Assembly: GCA_023053685.1 (NCBI GenBank)
Contig: JALIGW010000005.1
Span: forward strand, 51,387,742 to 51,451,741
Direction: 5' to 3'
DNA: 64,000 nucleotides
DNA from: Diadophis punctatus similis
Lineage: Eukaryota > Chordata > Lepidosauria > Squamata > Dipsadidae
Of this stretch, positions 1 to 12,030 are shown piece by piece (the stretch's first letter is position 1; every line of letters starts with the position of its first letter). The notes beneath the pieces were generated by a model. It was given only the letters and a program-made list of their open reading frames with translations, had not been told where the DNA came from and did no database searches. The position numbers and the translations under genes were made by a program.

Positions 1-269
1 AGGTTTAATTGGTTCTTGACTCATGCAAAACTAACATTATAAAAAGCAAGGAAACAATGTAGATTAGCTATTCTTGATATTTCATGTTATTATCTTGCTT
101 ATAGAATGTTGATTGCAATGGGTACTAACTTTCCAGTGAAACTGAAATACAAATGAATGAAAATATAAAAATTCGCCCCCATTTTTATGAAGCTACATGT
201 GTGTATGTATAGTATATATGTATGCAAGTATGTGCAATTGTAGTTGTACATATTCATGCACAATCTAGC
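1..269. other. AT-rich flank, nothing recognised
   Basis: No repeat family, coding block or RNA gene is recognisable here. The stretch is AT-rich and ends at the target duplication of the neighbouring hAT element. Confidence 0.5.
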
Positions 270-277
270 ATCTTAAG

Positions 278-514
278 CAGGGGTGAGTTTTGGCTTACCT
301 CGCTGCTGGTTTGCTTCCTGATGCGCCGTGCGGGGGCGCACACATTGTACAGTGCTAAAAACCCAGCTTCTGCACATGCGCAGAAGCAAAAAACAAGATC
401 AGAGCCAGTTCGGGGGTGTGGCAGGCCTGGGTCACTACCGGTTCCAGTGACCCAGGCCGCTAAGTTACTACTGGTTCCATAGAACCGTTCCGAACCAGGA
501 AGGACCCACGTCTG
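278..514. mobile_element. hAT-type MITE, family 1
   Basis: A 237-bp non-autonomous DNA element. It starts CAGGGGTGAGTT and ends GGACCCACGTCTG, which are imperfect terminal inverted repeats of the CAGnGGTGGGTT type. It is flanked by a perfect 8-bp duplication, ATCTTAAG, at 270-277 and 515-522. The interior is GC-richer than its surroundings and shares CCGGTT and CTGCACATGCGCAGAAG blocks with the copies at 20466, 23023, 38962 and 48787. It encodes no transposase, so it must have been mobilised in trans. The 8-bp duplication and the CAG termini support hAT; assignment to a named family needs a library search. Confidence 0.9.
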
Positions 515-522
515 ATCTTAAG

Positions 523-1704
523 CAATTACAGAAAGTGAGCAGCTTTCATTTTCATTTCAGTTTGCCTCATGGTTTTAGGCACAAAAGCCGCTAGAAGTGC
601 CAAAATGAATATTCCCCAATGAAATTATTTATTAATATAATTATGTGTTTTTACATTGCCATTAATCCATTCTTACTTCAATAAAGAGAATGTTCATATG
701 GAGCTCAAGAGAAATAGCATACATTTCCAGAAAATATACATTTTTAAAAAGAACATATATGTACTGTATGTATTGAAAGGCACAAAAGCTTTTTTTTCTT
801 TTTTAAATTAAGGCAATGGGATGCTGCCATTAGCACAAGTAATTCTGGATTTATGACCATAATTGGTATCAGAATTTAGATGATGCTAAGAAGATGCTAA
901 GCAAGGTGGATGTTAAATGAGTCATGCTTGATTTTATGACCTTTTTTGTCACAGCCTCTACCATTCTTACTTATTTTATATCCCACAAGAACTCTGTGAG
1001 AGGCCCTGGACTGAGAGATTGTAGCTGGCCCAGAGTTCCCATTGAGCTTCTAAACCTGGAGACTGGGTTGGTCAAAGGAAAATAAAAAGCTTGGCCTATT
1101 TTATTCACATCACATACTGCTTTGATAGTCTGCTCTTTTAGAAACTTTTTTTCTTGCACCATTATACACTTAAGAACCCTCTATAGTACTTTGACAAAGC
1201 ATTCTCTTCCTTCTTAATACAGCACTGAGAAATAAATGGGAACATTTGCTCCTTTTTTTTTTACCAGCTCAGGCTTACTGTTGAATTTTGCAGTCTAGAA
1301 ATATATGGCCACTAGACCATGTCATGTTTTCCCCCTCAATATTTAGGTTAATCCTGCTATGCTTGAGGCAACATTTAAAGCTTTTGGACACACAAATGTT
1401 ATGTGTAATTTGCATTGGAGCCTGTAAATGTTATAATAAAGTATAATGAATTAATGTTGAATCAGTAAGTTCTTGTAATCAAAATATGAACTATGTGTTT
1501 TTTCAAAAGGAAATTCTGTATAGGTAGAGATTTGAATTATTTCACATTTGTGTCTGCTATACTTAAACACTATAAGTACCCATTTTCTCCTGCTAATTAA
1601 TTAAACCTCCATAGTGACTTTTTTTAAATGAATAGTTGTTGGGATTCCAGCCCCATAGAGATGTTTGTAAATCACAGATATAAACAGTAGTATAATACTA
1701 TTAA
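523..1704. other. No recognised feature
   Basis: AT-rich sequence with short A or T runs. No open frame here resembles a known protein and no repeat family is recognised. Confidence 0.4.
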
Positions 1705-1730
1705 GGAAAGAAAGAAAGAAAGAAAGAAAA

Positions 1731-1788
<58 letters not shown>

Positions 1789-1801
1789 AAGAGAGAGAGA
1801 G

Positions 1802-1876
<75 letters not shown>

Positions 1877-1877
1877 A
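1705..1877. repeat. (AAAG)n microsatellite
   Basis: About 170 bp of AAAG units, interrupted by one short GAGA-rich block near 1782-1803. Open frames reading as Phe-Leu-Ser repeats on the minus strand come only from the tetranucleotide. Confidence 0.98.
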
Positions 1878-2127
1878 TTAAAAAACCCCAAACAGGGCTT
1901 CTTGCATAATTTTTTAGCCGCTGCATTTAAGCAGTTTTGATTGGAAGCTATCAATCCTGTCAAGCAAGAATGATTTACCTGGATATTGGGATAATAATAT
2001 TTAGTTGTGTCCATAAAATTATTGCTCAATCTAATAAAGAAGTAACATTGTATTATCTAGGATTATTTAGTCTCATTTGGAGTTATGCTCTTCATCTGCC
2101 ACGTTTCAGTTTAGTGTTTGCACCTTT
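1878..2127. other. No recognised feature
   Basis: Single-copy-looking AT-rich sequence between the microsatellite and the foldback element. Confidence 0.4.
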
Positions 2128-2360
2128 GACCATCCCAAAAGTGATTTTTCAAAAGGCAACTAGACTTTGTTTTTCCTTGAAAACACTTTACTTCTGATCC
2201 AAGAAGCTTCTTCAGTTCTGACTGAAGTCAGAACTGGCAGTCAGAACTGAAGCTTTTTGGATGACATGCAAAATGTCTTCAAGCCAGATGCCTTTTGAAA
2301 AAGCACCTTTGGGACAATCATGACCTGGATGAGTGAAAATCTCCCGAGACATCTTTGACA
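2128..2360. mobile_element. Penelope-like foldback with hammerhead-like core
   Basis: Two inverted arms, about 2128-2223 and 2239-2320, pair through AGTCAGAACTGAAG, the TTGCCTTTTGAAAAA-type block and a CTTTTGGGA-type block. The left arm read on the minus strand has CTGAAGA (2215 to 2209), then AGCTTCT-TGGATC-AGAAG, a hairpin, and then a decayed AAAG box. The right arm on the plus strand has CTGA at 2247, then AGCTTTTTGGATGACATGC, then AAAATGTCTTC. Together they suggest an ancestor with CTGANGA, a stem II hairpin, GAAA and a GTC cleavage triplet, the order of a hammerhead ribozyme. Such ribozymes are known in Penelope-like retroelements. The block after the right arm also occurs after the foldback at 21970. 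Family assignment is inference. Confidence 0.6.
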
Positions 2361-2484
2361 ATGCATATAAAATATGAGTAGATGCTATTGCATTATGATT
2401 ACCATCTCTCTCTATTTTTTTAGATCTCCATGCTTATTCACATCTGTTCTAAAAAAACACGTATATGTTACATAGCTCACATAC

Positions 2485-2786
2485 CCGTATTTTTTGGAGT
2501 ATAAGACACCCTTTCCCTTTGTAAGGCTAAAACAACCTCTCAAAACGAGCTTTGCAAGCCTGAAAACAACCTTTCAAACGAGCTTTGCAAGCCTGAAAAC
2601 AACCTCTCAAACGAGCTTTGCAAGCCTGAAAAAGCAGACTTTAAAACGGACCTTTTGCAAGGCTAATATACCTGTTCAAGGCTGTTTGCTAAGGACGCTA
2701 GCCAGATGGATGCTGGTAGGCAGAATTTTTTTTTCTTATTTTCCTCCCCAAAAACTAAGGTGGGTCTTATACTCCGAAAAATACGA
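2485..2786. mobile_element. TA-flanked MITE (Tc1/mariner-like) with 33-bp array
   Basis: Starts CCGTATTTTTTGGAG and ends with its imperfect complement ACTCCGAAAAATACG, flanked by TA on both sides (2482-2483 and 2787-2788, with one extra C at the left). The same termini occur at 51391-52033 and, diverged, at 31140-32470. Inside is a short tandem array at 2531-2630: three units of 33-34 bp containing GAGCTTTGCAAGCCTGAAAA. Because 33 is a multiple of three, an artefactual repetitive frame stays open. TA targets suggest the Tc1/mariner superfamily; no transposase is present. Confidence 0.75.
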
Positions 2787-2788
2787 TA

Positions 2789-3400
2789 ATTATACAACTG
2801 CATTCCATGTAACCAATGTCATTGCCTGGCAGTGCAGTGACTGTAAAATAACTTGATTTTTCATGGGAAATGCAACTTCCATCTTCCTTGAGTTGAACTT
2901 AGCTTGCACTAATCATATTGGTTTGTGTAAGGGTCCTAAAGAATTAACTAGGTTACTCATCTAAAGACCTACAAACAGATCTGATATGTGGAAGTTTCAA
3001 ACACTTAGAAAATCCATTTAAAAAGTTTAAAGCCTGTATTCATGTCAAAAATAATGCAGTACTTACTTATCAATTTTCATTTGAGTATTTAAGTAGGCTA
3101 GCAGACATGGGTGATGGTGCTTCACTCCTGCTTCTGGCTATCAAAGTGCCCATGGCTGTTTCTGAAATGTCAGACTTCTATTTAGTTGAAATGAATTATT
3201 TGACTCTGAGCTTTCCAGTTTCCTGAAGTTAGGAAGACACAAAGCAGGAGCTGAGGACTTCTATGAAATAGATGAGCTGATCTTTATCATATTTTGACTC
3301 TTCTCCAGATCATTTTGTGCCTAATATAATACTCAGTTTTATTTTGTTTGGATTTTATTTTAGCTTCTTGACTTTCACCGAAACACTTTTTATTAAGTTC
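2789..3400. other. No recognised feature
   Basis: AT-rich sequence with no recognised repeat or coding similarity. Confidence 0.4.
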
Positions 3401-3456
3401 ACTTTGGGTGACATTGGGTGACACTTTGGGTGACACTTTGGGTGACATTGGGTGAC
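3401..3456. repeat. 12/10-bp minisatellite
   Basis: Five units alternate between ACTTTGGGTGAC (12 bp) and ATTGGGTGAC (10 bp), in the order 12, 10, 12, 12, 10. The two-base indel follows the same pattern twice, so the array probably grew by duplicating a 22-24-bp pair. Confidence 0.9.
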
Positions 3457-3828
3457 AAGGATCAATAAAGCTATATGTCACACAACAGCTTAATGCAATG
3501 TAGTGAAGACTACAAGAGAAAGAATAGATGCAGGTGGAGTACCAAAGCCAGTGACCTTGACTATGATCCAGTAGGAATTATATGAATAAGTGGAATACAA
3601 TAACTCCCTGTAGGTGGTCTAGAAATATACCACGTTGAATTGATCTGAAGCTACTGAGAGCCAGGACTCCACATCCCATGGTTAATGATCCTCCAGAATG
3701 AAAAAAAAAACATTCTTCAGGTGGTTATGTGAAAATTGGGAATTGGAAATTATCTCCTTAGAAAGTTAGGTTCTTATATCTGAGTTTGCCTTGTTTTGTA
3801 ATTTAAAGCTAAATTTCTATTAGAGTTT

Positions 3829-4206
3829 GTTGCAGAAAAATCAATTTCCAGAAGCACACACAGATAACTGATTCAGCTGGATTCATTAACTTGTTTATAA
3901 ACATAGTAACAGATGAATTTACAATACCATTTGCAGAGTTCTTCTTCAATGTAGTTACAAGTAAACACACAGACAGCAGAAAATAGTTAGTTTCATTTCA
4001 GCAGAATGTTCAGAGTGGACTGGGAGTACAGAATGGACAGAGAGCAGAGTGGACTGAACCACGCCCAGCCTTCAGCTTAAGTTTTCAGTTTCGATTCTCT
4101 GCACAGACTCAGAAGTGGTTAGCTCCCATTGGCTGACTTAGTTGCTATGCCTATTCATTGGCTAACCTTGTTAACATGGCTCTCCCAGTTCATGAATATC
4201 TTAACA
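3829..4206 (-). mobile_element. Probable solo LTR
   Basis: Read on the minus strand this 378-bp block begins TGTTAAGA and ends TGCAACA, the TG...CA form of an LTR. It has two AGCCAATG (CCAAT-box) motifs near the start, a GGGCGTGG motif and a purine/pyrimidine-simple 3' half. No clean 4-6-bp duplication flanks it, so the ends could be a few bases off or the copy rearranged. No internal retroelement sequence is attached. It could be a gypsy- or retrovirus-type LTR; the sequence does not decide. Confidence 0.45.
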
Positions 4207-4550
4207 ATTTCAAATAAACTTTCTGTCTTGAGTGCAGACAAGCTGAGAAACTGGCAAAGAAAAATTAATTCTGAATTGCTCTTTCTTCCAGCCAAATAGA
4301 ATAAAAAGTAGCTTTTAAGTGTATGCTACTGGCAATGGTCATGGTGTTAAAGTACATAAGAAACTATTGACCAGTCTGAGTTTGCTAGTTGTGACAATAT
4401 GACTACTATCTCCAGATGAAGATGAATTGTGAAATAGTTTATGATTGCAACAGTTCTTCTTTTGATTCTTATTACAATGAAATAATTGAAATTATTTTAA
4501 AATATTGAAATCTTTTAGCCAAGCGTGGAAAACAGCTATTCAGCTAACAT
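4207..4550. other. No recognised feature
   Basis: AT-rich spacer between the LTR candidate and the LINE tail. Confidence 0.35.
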
Positions 4551-4895
4551 CTACCCAACTTAACCCTGAGAATGCTTGGAGTTTAGGTGCTATACTGGAA
4601 GATGTACCTCTGCCCTATATCAGTGGGGATAGAAAGAACCCCCTTATTGGGATTGTGGTGCTGATATGCAAACTATTAAGCATATTCTACAAGATTGCAC
4701 ACAACATGTGTTCTCTGGTTCCCTAGAAGATCTACATGAAGCAATGCCAGAGTTGATCGCCCGGATAGCTGAATTAGGCATCTAGTTATGAGGCCACTGT
4801 CATACTCCATAATAGTTTTGTATATAATTACATTGATTATGTGTATATGTTTACTTATCTTTTGTCATGTTTTCATCATATGCTAAACAAAATAA
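4551..4895 (+). mobile_element. LINE ORF2 3'-terminal fragment
   Basis: One frame (about 4630-4785) reads WDCGADMQTIKHILQDC, then LHEAMPELIARIAELGI, then a stop. A C-x-G...QT..HIL..C block close to the carboxyl terminus is typical of several non-LTR reverse transcriptases. It is followed by about 100 bp of AT-rich 3' sequence and an AATAAATAATAAT tail near 4890. Upstream the frame is broken. The clade is not resolved by eye. The copy is 5' truncated and dead. Confidence 0.6.
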
Positions 4896-6591
4896 ATAAT
4901 AATTACAATGAGGAGTCCTGCTCATAGTTGGGTCTCCAAGTGGCAATATATCAGCAATTTCAATGTAGGCATATATGCTGTGTCAGTGATTGCCCATTCC
5001 CCAAAGTATTGTATAGGAGTTGAAGAGTTGTGGTGTGGTCTACAAATCTGGGAATACAACTATAAAGATCTAAAAAATATCTTCTTCCTCAAATCTGTTT
5101 CTTTCCTGCTTCTTTTTCTTGTATCTGCTGTACTATTCTAATGATATGGAAGATTATCCAGATAAATCAGGATTTACTAAGGCTGCATACTGGTGGCCCC
5201 ATTTTTCAGGCCCTGACTGTTGAGCTGCTGATGGAGGGGGTTTCCCTGAAAGATTGAAGGAAAAGGTGCCAGCAATTCCCAAGTGTTTCTGACAAATGTA
5301 AGCTGTTTTAATAAATCTGGTTACAAGCATCAGAAAAAAGGATAACAAGGGGAAAGTGCAATGTTGATGCTTTACAATTCTTTCTGTTCAGGCATGCATC
5401 AATAACCCATGGTTAAGTGTTATCTGCATGAGTATACTCTCTTTGGGGAATTTTCCCCCCAGTAATGAGTTGTTATCCACTGTATTTGGGTAATACACAA
5501 ACCAGTGCTTTAATTGCTTTTTCGTCATCTCATTCAACTCACCATCTGGATTTTTTGAAACATTTTAAAAATACATATTGCAAATTGTTGTAAAGGCATA
5601 TCTGTTTTATTACCAAGATAATGACCTCTCTGGGGTTAGAGTTTACTAGTGTAGTTGCTAAAATCATATAACCTCAGCAAGAGCCAGAGAGCAAAACAAG
5701 TGCAGTTTGGTTGTTGTTATAATAAAAAAAGAAAAGTAAACATTTGTCAGCCTGCATTGATAAAATAACAATATTTTCTCTCTCAGCCTTTAGAAAACGT
5801 GCCAGGCAGATAATTTGGAAGAAAAGAAAAAAAAAATCTCCCGGCAGGCTGATAAAACTGAGCAGACGGTTATTTTAAAAGGAAGACACAGCACTGTCAA
5901 TCCACACACCTTAATGCAGTGGTAGTAAGATTTAGAATTAAATCTAAGGGGAAAGTTCTGGCATTCATAAGCCATCTCATATTATTGCAATTGCTATTAA
6001 TTAAAAAGGAAAGGAAAATGTGAACAGAAGGCTTATAGTTATAGGTCTATTAGTAAATTACATGAGACTAGAATCAAAATAGTAAGCATCAATGCAGAAG
6101 ACTTTTCTCACAGAGATAACTATTACAGGGTATTTATTTTTTCTATATAGATTCAAATGAAATCCCTTCTGCACCACTTCACTGCAGTTAAGTTTCTAAA
6201 AAAATAGCATCTACAGAATCATTCAGTTTGACTATTGTTTGTCAATTTGTATAGTGTCTGCAGAGATGTTTTGTATTTCCATGACTTGAACAGGAATTAC
6301 AGACACACAAATGTGCACAAACACACACAATTTTGTATATTTTGTGATTTTGCTGGAATGCTTACTGTTCACCCAAGCTTGAATGACCTTTTTCTTTAGC
6401 TGATATTATTTTCATACTCTTTAATTTTGTATTTTATGGAACATCCAGTTTGTCTGAAGTACCTATCCTGACAATAGCAATTTATTTTGTACACGCCAAC
6501 ATTCAAAGCTTTGGTTAGGGAAAAGTCAAAGCATTTATGTTAAAGTTAATTCTCCTGGTATTAAAATAATTTCATAAGTGAATAGCAGCAT
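4896..6591. other. No recognised feature
   Basis: About 1.7 kb of AT-rich sequence. Short open frames are present but have no familiar domain, biased codon use or repeat similarity that I can support. Confidence 0.4.
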
Positions 6592-6792
6592 ATGTATGTA
6601 TGTATGTATGTATGTATGTTTGTATGTATGTATGTACTTAGAGTATATGACTGTGTGTGTGTCTGTGTATGTGTGTTTCTGTTTGTCTACCTTTGTGAGT
6701 ATCTCCATGAGGAAGATGGACAATGTCTAAATGAGACAGAGAGAAAGAGAAAGAGAGAGAGAAAGAAGGAGAGAGAGAAAGAGAGAAAGACG
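6592..6792. repeat. Clustered (ATGT)n, (TG)n and GA-rich microsatellites
   Basis: Three simple repeats lie within 200 bp: ATGT units at 6592-6635, TG-rich sequence at 6651-6676, and a GA-rich block at 6736-6792. The frames through them are simple-sequence artefacts. Confidence 0.95.
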
Positions 6793-8884
6793 GAGACACT
6801 CTGTTATGATAGTCTCACTTTTATTGCATCTATTTTTGAAATTGGAGATGTTATGAAGATCCACTGATTCTACAATTTTATAAACATTTTAAAGGGACTA
6901 ATTTATTGATGAAAAATAACATCAAGCAATAATTCCTTTTTGTGTGGCCGTTTCAGCCTCACAATTTCTTTTGAATATTTTTATTCATCTTTATATAAAT
7001 ATATGCTGTCTCTCACATGTGCAAGTATAGTATAGAGTATCAATATCAAATATCAAATCTCATCCTTAAGTCAAGGAAATTATTTCAATCATTTCGACCT
7101 CACCTCAATGTATAAAGCTGACAATAACCTGGCCTTGAATCTCATACATTGATGGCCAAATAAAAATGATTCAAAAACCAATCTTAGATCTGTCATATCT
7201 GATATCTCCTTCAATCCATAACTCAGATTTTTGAATTCTATCAGCTGTTTTGAAAGCATTACTTCTATTCTTCAAATATGTTGTGGAATTGCTTTTTTCC
7301 TCCTCTACTCTTGATGATGTGACAAATATTTGTTCAAAATCAAAATACTGGAAAAGATTATAAAGCTAGATGTGCTACAATTCTGCCTTTCAAAACACAC
7401 AGATGAAAGAGAAACATATTTGGTTTACATTTTCTCTGGAAGAATCAATTTGAGTTGTATTTTCTGAGCTAACATACAAAACGGAGCACAAAGGTAATAC
7501 AGTCTGAGCATTGCTCCAAAGGTTATAGTACAATGTTCTGATAAACAGAATGTGTGCAACAATCTGTATGGTTAAAAGGTACATAATAAAATCTATAGAT
7601 ATAAGAAACTTACACAAAAAAATATTACTACTACCAACGATTTATTAGAAAAATAAATAAAAATACTTCCAATTAGTACGCAATTATAATATGAATTTAC
7701 GCTTATATTTATATGTAGATATTAAAAAATAATATCACCACACTATATAGAAATGAGGGGATTTAAATATCTGAATGCAACATTTAAAAAGTAACAGAGA
7801 ATGGTTCCAGTGAAAGAGTCTTTGGGAAAGGGAAGTTAGCATGTGTGTTTATGTGTGCATCACTGTCTTTCTGTGAATAAAGCAGTGCACTTCAGCAATA
7901 ATAGTTTCTTCATTCCTATTTCTACTGTGCACCTTCCAAATCTGCTCTGAGGATTAGCAAAACCTCTGGAGTGTCAAAGGATTATGAAGCTGCTTTCATA
8001 AGCCTAAAAAGGCAGACTTGCCTCATTATTTTAAACAAATGTTTTCTACCTTAATAAGAGGTATTCATGGGAAAAGCTAGGGGGAAATTATAAAAACTAT
8101 ATTGTGAGGGAACACAATATGTCTCATCATTCTGCCATCACTAAGGTTATGAATGGATGCCTATGAACCTAATCTCTACATGCTATAGGAAAAACAGCTA
8201 AAGAGGGTTTTAGGGGGAGAGAACATTAGCACAAGTGCTTTGTGTGACTCTAAGGATTAATTTGAATCACCATCCTAAAAACTAGAGGATGCACATAATT
8301 AAGGAATTAACTTCTTGTCTTATGAGGTCTGAAGATCTCAAATCTTCTCCATTAGGTGACCCTTAGATTGGCATAATAAACAGGTTAACTTAATTTGTAT
8401 ATTTGTACATTTCTGGATTCTGTTATATCCAATCATATATTTATGGAAAAAGTCAAGAAAACATATACTATGAGTACGGATACTGCTAGCCATGATCTGA
8501 AAGAAGACATAATTCAAGTTTTAGAAGGTTTAGATGTACATTTTGATGCTTAAAAGTATATATAAATTCAAATTAATTGTGCATGCATAAAATTAACATG
8601 TATGCACAGTATATTATCAAAAAGATCTACCTACATGAAGGGAAATAACCAGCAATTGTTTTCCCAAAACACAAAAGTGGAAGGCTTCAGCATTTGGGAA
8701 AATGCCCAATAGGAGGACATGATTGTCTGCTATTTGGATTCTTATAAACTCTTACCAAAATATCTCAATCTAAATGGGGTTGTCTTAACTTGGTTTAGAG
8801 TCAAGATGGCTTAAGGACAGTAGCAATTTAAATGCTCACTGTGGATATGTAGAGAGAGACAGAGAGAAAGAAAGATAGGGAGGG
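6793..8884. other. No recognised feature
   Basis: Two kilobases of AT-rich sequence. I see no coding block, SINE head or terminal inverted repeat. Confidence 0.4.
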
Positions 8885-9463
8885 AGGGCAACATGCCTAA
8901 TAAGAAGGTTTCTGGTTTGAGTTCTATGGTTTGTTTTGTTATCTCCTCAATCCAATTTTGTATTCTTTTCCAGTATTTATTAATTTCTGAACACGTCCAC
9001 CACATGTGGTAATACTTCTTATTAGGAATAATGAAAACAAAAATAAGCAAACCGGTCCATTAGCTCATACTTCACATAATCACAGCAGCTAGAATCCTGT
9101 ATGCACAACACTGGAAAACCGACATAATACCTACCAACACAATGTTAATAACCAAGATATTAGACTGTGCAGAAATGTGTAAACTAACAATGAAATTACA
9201 GGATAAAGAAGATTCAGAATATTATAAAATTTGGGATAACTGGTACAAATGGATGGAAAATAAACAAAAAAAAAACAAATTTAATATGTTAAGGGTGATG
9301 AATAGAATAAACAAATTAAAATAGATTGATGATAAATTAGGAAAGTAACAAATTAGATATTGAAATGATAATGATACGCAAAAGCTGTAATATATATGTA
9401 TAACTACTATTTTTTTATTTTAATGTATATAATTTTTTTTCTTTTTCCCTTTCCTTTTTTATG

Positions 9464-9545
<82 letters not shown>

Positions 9546-9600
9546 TTACATCGATTATGAAAATATATAGTGATATATAAGTTTGATTTGTATATAGATA

Positions 9601-9661
<61 letters not shown>

Positions 9662-9765
9662 CTCTTTTTTGTATGTCTTTTTTGTATGTTTTCTTTTTGT
9701 ATTATGTCTTTTTGTATATTTTAAAATAACTTAATAAAAACTATTTTTTTAAAAAAGAGTGAGCA
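8885..9765 (+). mobile_element. L1 fragment with inverted 5' segment
   Basis: The segment at about 9055-9765 reads on the plus strand as the carboxyl end of L1 ORF2 (residues LILHIITAARILYAQHW, then ILDCAEMCKLTM...YYKIWDNW) plus a 3' UTR ending AATAAAAACT and an A-rich tail. The segment at about 8885-9045 reads on the minus strand as the part normally just before it (YYHMWWTC...YWKRIQNWIEE...FLLGM). So the 5' part is inverted and a few codons are lost at the joint. This is the signature of twin priming during L1 insertion. Two AT microsatellites (9462-9546, 9603-9659) lie in the 3' UTR. GCAACATG at both ends could be the target duplication. Confidence 0.85.
9462..9659. repeat. Two (AT)n tracts in the L1 3' UTR
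   Basis: AT tracts at 9462-9546 and 9603-9659 are separated by 56 bp. Both lie between the ORF2 stop and the A-rich tail of the L1 copy. Confidence 0.97.
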
Positions 9766-9930
9766 ACATGATTTAGGTGGCCAAGGGCATTATTTTTGAG
9801 GGGGGACCCTCCCATTGACGTAAATTATATCTTATTTTTTCTCAAATTAAATTGTTTTTTATTATAGGTCAATAATCCATACTAAATAAAACTTAATAAA
9901 TAAATCCTACAAAGTAGAGCTACAAGAAGA

Positions 9931-10010
9931 AAGAGAGGGAGGGAGGGAGGGAGGGAGGGAGGGAGGGAGGGAGAGAGGGAGGGAGGGAGGAAGGAAGGAA
10001 GGAAGGAAGG
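9931..10010. repeat. (GGGA)n to (GGAA)n microsatellite
   Basis: A compound tract that switches from GAGG units to GGAA units near 9988. Confidence 0.97.
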
Positions 10011-12030
10011 GATAATTATATTGATCAAGTCAATAAGTTCAATTCAGTGTCAACTTTATCTTAGCAGTCAGAATGAACATCCTGCTCTCCTATCCCTGAA
10101 CTAGAGTGTACTAGCTATTTCTTATTTTTGTTCTTTTTTTTCTCATGCCATCGCTTGTCAAAATGCATTCCTGAGTGAGGCTTGATGGGCTTCACCTAAC
10201 TGCATCTGTGCTCTGTGATAAATTGCCCTCAGGGCCAAGTGTCCCTTATGCTGGGCAGGCACCAATATCATCACAACCTATTATATACAGCTGTTTGACA
10301 GCTCCTCTCTAGGAAATCATTCCTCCTCAATTACAGAGCAATTTACTCTGGAAGGATTGCTACATTGCTCTAGGTCAGCTTCACATATTTTATTTCTCTA
10401 AAGAAAAAAAAAGCAAGGTGGCACACAACTGTGGTAGAATTGTTTGCTCTAAGCGCAATGAATATTTGAAGCTATTTGTCTCTGAAAATTATGGATAAAC
10501 ATTTCTTGACTTTTAAAAGAGTTACCTTTAACTTAATAGCTATGACTATTGTTATCTGACAGCTTTCATTCATAATATAAGCCATCAGAAAAGTTCTGGT
10601 ATAAATGGACAATTTCAGTTATATGAATGAACTATCAAGAAATGTTTTACAACCAAATATTTTAGGCTTCCCTATTTTATTAGGGACCAATAAAGCATTT
10701 GTAAAATGGCAAAGTATTATGTCACTTAATTTTTCCATATGCAAAACAAAGAATAAGTACTCCTAAAAAAATAACCTATGCATTTATTTACTACTATTTT
10801 ACTCTTTTTGTACTTTATTAGACTTTTTCAGACTTATTCTCTAATTTTGAACTTAATGGTATAGAATTTTCAGAACCACCACATTATTATGCTGCAACAA
10901 CATATCACCAACATTAATTGTACGCCCACTGTGGTTTTCTATAGTTTTCAATTAGAAAAGGGATTATGTGTTATTTAAGGCTTTGGTTTTTTTTATGAAT
11001 TTGAGAAATGAGAACACCAGGTGAATCAAATCTGAAAAGCTGGGCAGGAAAACTTTGCAATTTGTTGCCATTCTGCCTCTACTCCATTGAAGTCAATAGG
11101 ACTTATCTTGGGAACAGGCAGAACCATAATGGTTTGCACTATTTCCTGTAAATGTCAATACTGAAAAAAAAAATGATTGAACCTCAGATAAAATTTATTT
11201 CTGTTCATTCAACCATTTTTATGTGTTTTCTTTGAAATGGCATATATTATTTATCTATGTACTTATTAAAATTTTGAACAACAACAATAAATAGTTGCTG
11301 AGGCCTACACTAGTTGTGCTAAGAGATAGTAAACATGTCTGCATCTTAGATGTAATGCTTCCACTAATGCATCTCACAATGGCTCTACCTCATTTTTGCA
11401 ACATCCTTGTGTTGCTGACTCTGACATTTTGCTTGTTCTTGACTATAATTATAAATCAATAGTCATTAATCTGAGCTGCAAGTGACCCTGTGTCAGTAAT
11501 GGGAGGAAATTTCTCTTGCTGTAATGAAGAAAAAAACATTACTATTAATTGTCCTTGGAGGTTTTCATCTTTACAAAAGCCTGGAACTTCAACAAGAACA
11601 AAACACAGTGAAACTAAAGCAAGCCACAACATGCTACAGATGAGCAAATTTAGAGTTTAGCTTGTTCTGCTGAGACCAGTGTATTGTATTTAAGACTGAG
11701 AGGATTAAAAAAAAAATTTTCTTCAGTTTCAGTCAGCTTGTGCATATAACCACATGCTTGGCTCTAATTTTTCATATGGGTGAACAGAGATCATTATAAT
11801 GTTACTCCATTCTTTTAAGGGTTATTAGATTCCCAACTAGGACAGATCAATCTAGGCTATAAAAACTATAATTAAAAACATGAGAGAACAGCTTGAAATA
11901 AATGACTTATTTTTCTATTATACAAAGTAACTTTTAACCTTGAATTTGTTTATCCATATTTCATAAGATAAATTAATTAAAAAAATACAATGACCATAAG
12001 AACCTTTGGCCGCTTTAAAATCTAACCTTG
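10011..12030. other. No recognised feature
   Basis: About 2 kb of AT-rich sequence without a recognisable repeat, terminal repeat or coding block. Confidence 0.4.

Noticed and set aside
1601..2029. 142-codon minus-strand frame rich in Phe-Leu-Ser
   Set aside because: It is the translation of the AAAG microsatellite and has no other content.
2531..2630. CRISPR-like direct repeats of 33 bp
   Set aside because: The units are contiguous without spacers and lie in a MITE of a vertebrate genome.
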